The position numbers and the translations under genes are program-made. A stretch of DNA of 64,000 nt from Syngnathus acus (lineage: Eukaryota > Chordata > Actinopteri > Syngnathiformes > Syngnathidae), in contig NC_051102.1 in the NCBI RefSeq assembly GCF_901709675.1, positions 7,103,412 to 7,167,411 of the forward strand. Direction: 5' to 3'. The notes below the pieces were generated by a model, which was not told the origin of the DNA, made no database searches, and saw nothing but the letters and a program-made list of their open reading frames with translations. This document shows, one piece after another, positions 56,261 through 64,000 of this stretch; within the stretch, counting starts at the first letter, position 1; every line of letters begins with the position of its first letter.

Positions 56261-59200
56261 TCATCTGCGGTTGGTGTTTCCCGACTTCCTCTTTCCCGAC
56301 AGCAGGTGTTTGGGTTTCAGGTCAAAGACGTGTCGGTCCGCCTCGCCCTTCTTGCCCTGGCGGTTCATGCCCTTCTGGGAGTTCTTCATCATCTTCTTTG
56401 TCTTCTTCACCATCTGAAATACAAACACAAGACACATTTGAGAAGAGTCCATTGAAATCAATGTTGGTCGTTGAAATGAACACCAAAAAGATTCGTTCAT
56501 TTGCTTCTGCCTCCTACAAAACAAACATGTAATACGTGTGTGTGTGTGTGTGTTTGTTTGTTTCAAGCAAATCCTTAATCCGCTAATTTAAGTCTTTTGC
56601 TCATACAGATGACACCGTTCCTTTTGGAGCCTACCTTTGCGTCCCGTAGTCCAGATTGGTCTCGAGGAGGTCGAGAGGCACTCTGGCTGCGTGTCTGGGA
56701 AACCGTCAGGGTGACCGAATCCTCGCGCTTTCGTTTGCGGGTGACGCTCCGGGACTGGCGGGCTTTCTGGGCGTAGTGACTCTGCGAGAACAACGACAAA
56801 ACGGTCAAAGGTGCTCCGCAAGCGCTCGTGCGACCAAGGTTGCCGCCGCTCACATTGTTTTTGTCGCTCATGTCCAGGCCGAGGTCACCCAACTCCTTCT
56901 CCAACTTCTTTCGCTCAACCTGTGGGACACGAGACAAGACGTGAAAAATCGTTAGTTTGTAGTATTACGGTGGCTTGGACGACCGGGCAGCTCGTACCTT
57001 GGTGACGGTCCTGGGCATGCGCGGCCCATGGACGTCCTTCTCTTTGGACTGCAATACCATGAGGTGCCTCTTGTGGCGGATCTGCTTTGCCAGGACGCGG
57101 ATCTCGCGCATCTCCTCGCCCTCGCTCTCGTCGTCAGAGTCGTACTCGCCGGCGCGCTCTTTCAGCTCCTCTTCCTTCTCCAGGTCCTCCAATTTCTGTC
57201 CCGCAACGCACACGCACGACACATGATTCTTTGTTGTGCAAACTTCACATCGGCCAGACTGCAAGCTCGCGGTCGCCACTGACCTTCATAATGTCGGGGT
57301 CGATGTAGTCAGCGATGTTGTGGCCTTCCCACACCTCAGGGATCTTGTCATGCTTCTCGTCGTCATTCATCAGGTCCCAGTACTCTGATAGAGACACAAA
57401 GATGGCGCTTGTCAGGGCGGCCGTGCAGCGGCGCCCGACACCGCTGACAATGATGACGACGCTCACTCTGAAGGTCCAGCACGTAGTCGTCTCCCATCTC
57501 CATCTCCAGATCTTTCTCCTGGAAGACAAATTGTTCCATCAGATAATGAATAACAATCATACATTTGTGCTACAGAAGCACTTTTGCTGACAACACAAAT
57601 TTAGTTGAGCGAAGGTGTACCAGCTTGCGCTTGGGCGCGTCCACTTCCATGGCTCGCCTGCGCATCAACGCTTTCTCCGGGATGAACGGCGGCCTCTCCT
57701 GCGCGGGGGGACAAAGCCAGGCGGGGGTCAAGCATGCACACAGGGGCGGGCAAGTGGGCGGAACAGCACCTTGTTGTCTCTCTTGGCGGGCAGGGCCAGG
57801 TGCAGCCTGTTGAGGACGTCGTGGACCTTCTTGCCCCTCATCTTGCTGTCCACGCGCTGGGCCAGGAGACGGTCGCAGGCCTGAAACGCACAACACGTGA
57901 CATGTGGCTGCGGCCGCGAGGCCACTCGGAGCTTTCCTACGATCAAACGCGCACATCCCCGTAGGACGGCCATCAAACGGCCCTTGGCAAACTTGTTGCA
58001 GCCGAAGGCGTCCAAATATTCCGCTCAAAAAGGATTGTTTTGTTGAAATCCAAGCAGCAAACGATGACGATGTCCCACCTCATTCTTGACCTGGATGACG
58101 CCCTCGTCCGTCAGCGTGCTGGTCTCGATGACGGGGATGCCCTCCGTCGACAAGTCTGCAAACAGTTTCTGAACAAAGGCACGATGCAAGGTTAGCAAAA
58201 GCCACAAGTTACACACCGGCCGGCGACGAGCAGCAAAGGTACCTGGTTGTCCTCGGAGAGCTCGCTGATCTTCTTCACGTCACATTTGTTGGCCACCATG
58301 ATGAGTGGCTGCCGGCAGAGAGCACAGCAACGTCACGACAGGCGGCAAAGGGCCAACACGCACAAAAAAAAGCGGCGCTGGGCCAGCCGGGACCTTGTTG
58401 GCAAAAAGCGGTCGGATATTGTTGAAGAGGTCCATCTGCTGGGCCAGCGAGTGTCCGCACTGCTCCGACGCGTCAGCCATGTAGAGCACCGCTGCCCGCA
58501 GGTGCGCCAGGGCTGTGATGGCCTGCATCTCGATGGTGTTGCGCTCCTCCAGGGGGTGGTCCAGGATCCCGGGAGTGTCCACCACCTGTACCGCAACACC
58601 GTCTTGACTCGCACAAAACTCCCGATAAACCAGCTCCGGTTCATTTGCGATTTGTAAACGAGGCGGAGGCGAGCCCTCGGCTGCGTTGCGCGAAGAGAGC
58701 ACATGCCGGGCTGCTTTGTCACCTGCCAGCGCAGGTATCTGTAATCCATGTGGCCCACAAAGAGCGACTTGGTGGTGAAGGCGTAGGGCTGCACGTCCAC
58801 GTCCGCTCGTGTCACCTGAACGGGAAGTCACCATTGGTTACCGCATGTACATTTTCCGTAGAGAAGTGGAAAAACGGGCAGAGCGAGCTCACTTTGTTGA
58901 TAAAACTGGACTTGCCCACATTGGGGTAGCCGCAGAGCAGCAGCGTCCGAGTGTTGGGGTCGATGCTGGGCAACCGGGACAGATGCTGACGAACTGGCGA
59001 AGGCGGGCAACAAACGAAAGAGAGGATTCCATACATGACATTCGAGGAGGTGAACATTTTGAAATGGAACAACGTGTGCGTGTCAAATTGAAAAAGCATG
59101 CAAGTCGGGCCTGGCTACCTTGCTCCAGATACTCCAGGCTGGACTTCTGTCGCTTCAAGATGGTGCACATGCGACCCAGAGCGGCTCGCTTCAGCTGCTT

Positions 59201-60166
59201 GCATCGGTAAAGAGAGTCGCCGTACTTCATCAGGCGCACGTAGTCTTTAGCCACGCTGCGGCAAACAAAGACCCGACTCCATGTTATTTATCCAGCATTT
59301 TCAAAAAAAGCACATAGCGACTCCAAATGAGACAAAAGCTGCAGTGTTCCGGGTCTGCCGAGTACGTACTTGTCAATCAAATTCTTGGCAATGTTGATCT
59401 GACCCAAGGCCAGCTTGTAATGGTCCTTGTCGTAAAGCACATTCATCAGGTCAGCGTAGAAGGGATGGATGTCCTGCGTGCACAGTGTTATTAGTTTGGA
59501 CGTGGCGCTTGGCTGGTTTATGGCGAGAGATTGTGACTCACGTCCAGTTTGGGGAAGTCAGTGATTATCTGCGCCAGGCGGTCGTGGTAGTTCTGCTGCG
59601 TAAACTTGACTTTGCGCATGTAAAAGTGGCGGATGCGATGGATCTGGTAGTGCTTATGTACCACCGTGGGCGTCTTTCGTTGCGTTTTGGATAAAGTGAT
59701 GTCGATGAATTCCTGAAGAAGGAAAAAAATAAACAAGAGTGAGTCGTGGCGTTCTAGGAAATGACGTCTTCAGCAATCAACAGCTCACATTAAAGATACA
59801 ACATATATTTAGTGTCCAGACATAACTTTTCTCCACGTTAAAAAGAGCTCAAGAATTTGAAGAGGTTTCTACATTTGCCTCCATGTACGGACTCAATAGA
59901 CTCCACTAAATTAGAAGTTGCAATAACCCGAAATGGATTGATTAAACGGTGTAATTCGTGAAGTGGAAGCGTCTGACTGGAGGCTCCTTGTCTCGTCCAT
60001 GGCCGCACGTGTTCGCCAGCCGAGTAGCTAGCGTGTCAGTTGGGAGGACTTTCCAGAGCGAAGCGATGACAACTCGAAGGACTCAAGATGTGACACGGTC
60101 ACAGGTCACTTCACTTACCTTGGCGGTGGGAACCACCATAATCTTCTTGAAGTTGTACAGTGCCAT
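56261..60166 (-). CDS. gtpbp4: Nucleolar GTP-binding protein 1 (NOG1)
   Basis: Nucleolar/nuclear GTPase needed for pre-60S ribosome assembly. Seventeen exons from the ATG at 60166: 60119-60166, 59542-59712, 59370-59473, 59119-59255, 58893-58993, 58723-58815, 58394-58585, 58243-58308, 58079-58168, 57770-57880, 57621-57698, 57467-57518, 57284-57384, 56998-57195, 56854-56919, 56635-56781, 56261-56413. All joins keep frame, giving 635 aa against 634 in human. N-terminus [16 protein letters not shown]. GTPase motifs: G1 GYPNVGKS (175-182), G3 DTPG (221-224), G4 NKCD (289-292). The acidic [23 protein letters not shown] segment and the basic C-terminus ending NTNRR are typical of the family. Convergent with the GPCR gene; tandem with zmynd11. 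Very well conserved and surely functional. Confidence 0.97.
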
Positions 60167-60300
60167 TTCGACAGGACACGTTGTGGTCCTCGGCCACAGC
60201 GACAGGAAAAGGAAGCTAGGCTAATTGCTACGCTAGGTACTTCCGCTACAGGAAACGACTGAGCGGCCGCCTCTCCCGATGTCGCCCCCTGCAGTCAAAT
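60167..60300 (-). promoter_or_regulatory. gtpbp4 promoter/5'UTR
   Basis: Immediately upstream of the minus-strand ATG the DNA is GC-rich, with an ETS-type AGCGGAAGT site (reverse complement of 60239-60247) and GCGGCCGC at about 60263-60270, but no TATA box. Such short ETS-driven promoters are usual for ribosome-biogenesis genes. The exact start is not determined. Confidence 0.4.
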
Positions 60301-62038
60301 ATTTTCACTGCATACATTCAAGCTCATATTTTGACACACAAAAAAAAAAACTGAACCAAAACTACATCATGTTCAAAATGGACACTGAGAACTAAGTCTT
60401 AAAAACTTATGAGAGAGCGACAGCAGAAGACACAATGGTGTGTAACTTGTCGATACATTTATTTCCTCCATGTTAGCATGTAGAACAGATTTATATACAT
60501 ATTGCTAGCCAGCTAGAGCATCAAAAAGCCCAAATTGATTTTGGAGCATGAAGTCACGGACAGGCTTTGCAACCTTTTCTGCGGAGAGCAACTTTGTTTT
60601 TGATGATGATGATGAGTCTTGAGGAGATTGCGCAAGTGTTGACGACAAACAGAAAGAACAAGTCATGCATATGCACACTGGAATGATACATAGATAAAGA
60701 TGATGAAGGTGGCGAGGGGCCTCAAACTTTCCATCTATGCGACCCCACCAGTCTAAACACGACATTCTGATTCACACCGCGCTTGTAAAATATGAACAAA
60801 GCGGTAAAATCAACCTGTTTTATCCGTCCTGGCGGGTTGGGGGATTTTGGTATTTGGCCTCGTGCACCCGGACGGGCTCGAGGTGACGGCCGCACCTAAG
60901 CGGGGCTCCTAATTTGGGCATTGGCTTCACGTGACGTTAGCAAGCTGAGCTGTGAGTGGACCGGCCGATGTAATGGGCCAAATGAGGCTCCTCCTTTAAA
61001 AGAGGCAAAAATGGGTCCATTCCTATATTGTTCACATTACAGCATAATGACATTCATGTTATATACACGTCACCCAGGTGTAAAAAAATTGCAAGTTATT
61101 TATTCTTTCGTGTGCGGCCCGGGGGTTGTGAAGTGTCCAGCTGTCAAATATTCAATCCCCCCTAAAGTCCACTTGCTAAAGACGTCATTTTAGTCATTTG
61201 ATTCATTCGGCTCAGGCCTCATTCTTGACTTTTTCAACTCCTGCTAGCCCAGTTTGAGAAGCCTTGCCAATAGCTACAGAAAGGTCAAAGTCAGGAGGAG
61301 GTGCTCATGTAAAGTATATATACATGTGGTGTATTGGCCCGGCCTGTATTGCAGCCGGTCTGCATGAAGACAACAACGACAAAAACAGTTGCATGACTTT
61401 CCCTCTGTTCAGCTTGCCTTCTTCCCCCCAAAAAGGGGGAGGGGCTAATAACAGGCTTACGTCGCCACCTGCAGACCGCATGGACGTGCTCATCTGCCTC
61501 GACGAGCCTGGTTTGTGATTCCAATCTTGGTTTCATTGGACTAAAAACGGCCCCGTTTGCACTTGCTTTGTAGTTCAAATTGAAAACCAGACATTTTGCT
61601 CTCAATTTAGTGTTGTCAAGCAATGTGCAGAATTCAAAGCAAGAAGGGAGGATTTGTTTCGTCAGCAACGACCCTGCTCGCAATGAGCGAGCAATTTTAG
61701 GTAGAAAAGATTGATTGGACAAAAGAAGCCTGCCCGCGTCGGGCATTGGCGAGTCGTTTTGCCTTTTTTCCGGCCCCTCGCCTTTTGGTTCCAGGAAAAC
61801 AGCGTTTACGCTTGCTGCGCTATAAAAAATGGCACGCACGCTTAAATACCATTGGGCGGCGCAGAGACAAAATCATTAAAACGGAACATTAAATAATATA
61901 AAATGTTAAAAAAGTTGAAACACATCAAAGGAAGGCAAAACGTGCGCGCGCTGCAGACACTGACTGACTGACGATGACGAAGGAGATGGAGGAGCTGAGC
62001 GGGCGGGCGGGCGGGCGGGCGGGCGAGCGGGACGCTTT
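60301..62038 (-). other. zmynd11: zmynd11 3'UTR and gtpbp4-zmynd11 spacer
   Basis: On the minus strand an AATAAA signal at 60458-60463 is a likely transcript end, giving a 3'UTR of about 1.57 kb. A GGGC repeat (61998-62028, plus strand) lies directly after the stop codon. The ORFs in it have no recognisable protein content. Confidence 0.5.
61998..62028. repeat. GGGC tetranucleotide repeat
   Basis: Five to seven GGGC units on the plus strand, ten bases beyond the zmynd11 stop codon (C-rich in the mRNA). Able in principle to form a G-quadruplex on the template strand. Confidence 0.85.
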
Positions 62039-63954
<1,916 letters not shown>

Positions 63955-64000
63955 CTGGAGGTCAAAAAGAGGCACCAAATGACTACGCGCCAATGTCAAA

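Overview
The window is vertebrate nuclear DNA, almost certainly from a teleost fish. Genes are split by GT-AG introns and the predicted proteins match vertebrate families over their full length. Introns and intergenic gaps are short for a vertebrate. The repeats are of fish type: TA-flanked MITEs, Tc1-like relics, a tRNA-derived SINE and hAT-like palindromes. The species cannot be fixed from sequence alone; a percomorph-like genome is a reasonable guess. There are no bacterial operons, CRISPR arrays or rRNA genes.

Layout. 1-13.96 kb: 3' part of a muscleblind-like gene (mbnl1, + strand) that enters the window after its first zinc finger, with short alternatively spliced exons and a long 3'UTR. 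15.47-16.02 kb: intronless rap2b (+). 16-23.4 kb: rap2b 3' flank and repeat-containing intergenic DNA with a pair of unassigned exon-like blocks. 24.27-39.25 kb: kcnab1 (+), Kv channel beta-1 subunit, 14 coding exons. 41.08-47.56 kb: pask (+), PAS-domain kinase, 20 coding exons. 48.26-49.90 kb: mterf4 (+), mitochondrial rRNA/ribosome factor. 51.61-52.57 kb: a single-exon orphan GPCR resembling GPR148 (+). 53.2-56.0 kb: a SINE, a 1.7-kb palindrome with a 232-bp tandem array, and tRNA-like modules in alternating orientation. 56.26-60.17 kb: gtpbp4/nog1 (-), 17 exons, 60S ribosome biogenesis GTPase. 62.04-64.0 kb: 3' part of zmynd11 (-), a chromatin reader with PWWP, coiled coil and MYND finger.

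The genes are not a functional cluster. Gene order joins three sets that are separate in human: MBNL1-RAP2B-KCNAB1 (3q25), PASK-MTERF4 (2q37) and GTPBP4-ZMYND11 (10p15). Exon joins were checked by hand for splice sites and reading phase. The complete multi-exon models close in frame: kcnab1 399 aa, pask 1203 aa, mterf4 352 aa, gtpbp4 635 aa.

The most notable non-gene signals are: the dense YGCY-rich intron block in front of the 54-nt mbnl1 exon; an 80-unit GT repeat starting 8 nt after a kcnab1 splice donor; the 53.7-55.4 kb palindrome with its tandem array; the alternating tRNA-like modules at 55.6-56.0 kb; and an AT-rich ORF of foreign look at 27.4 kb.
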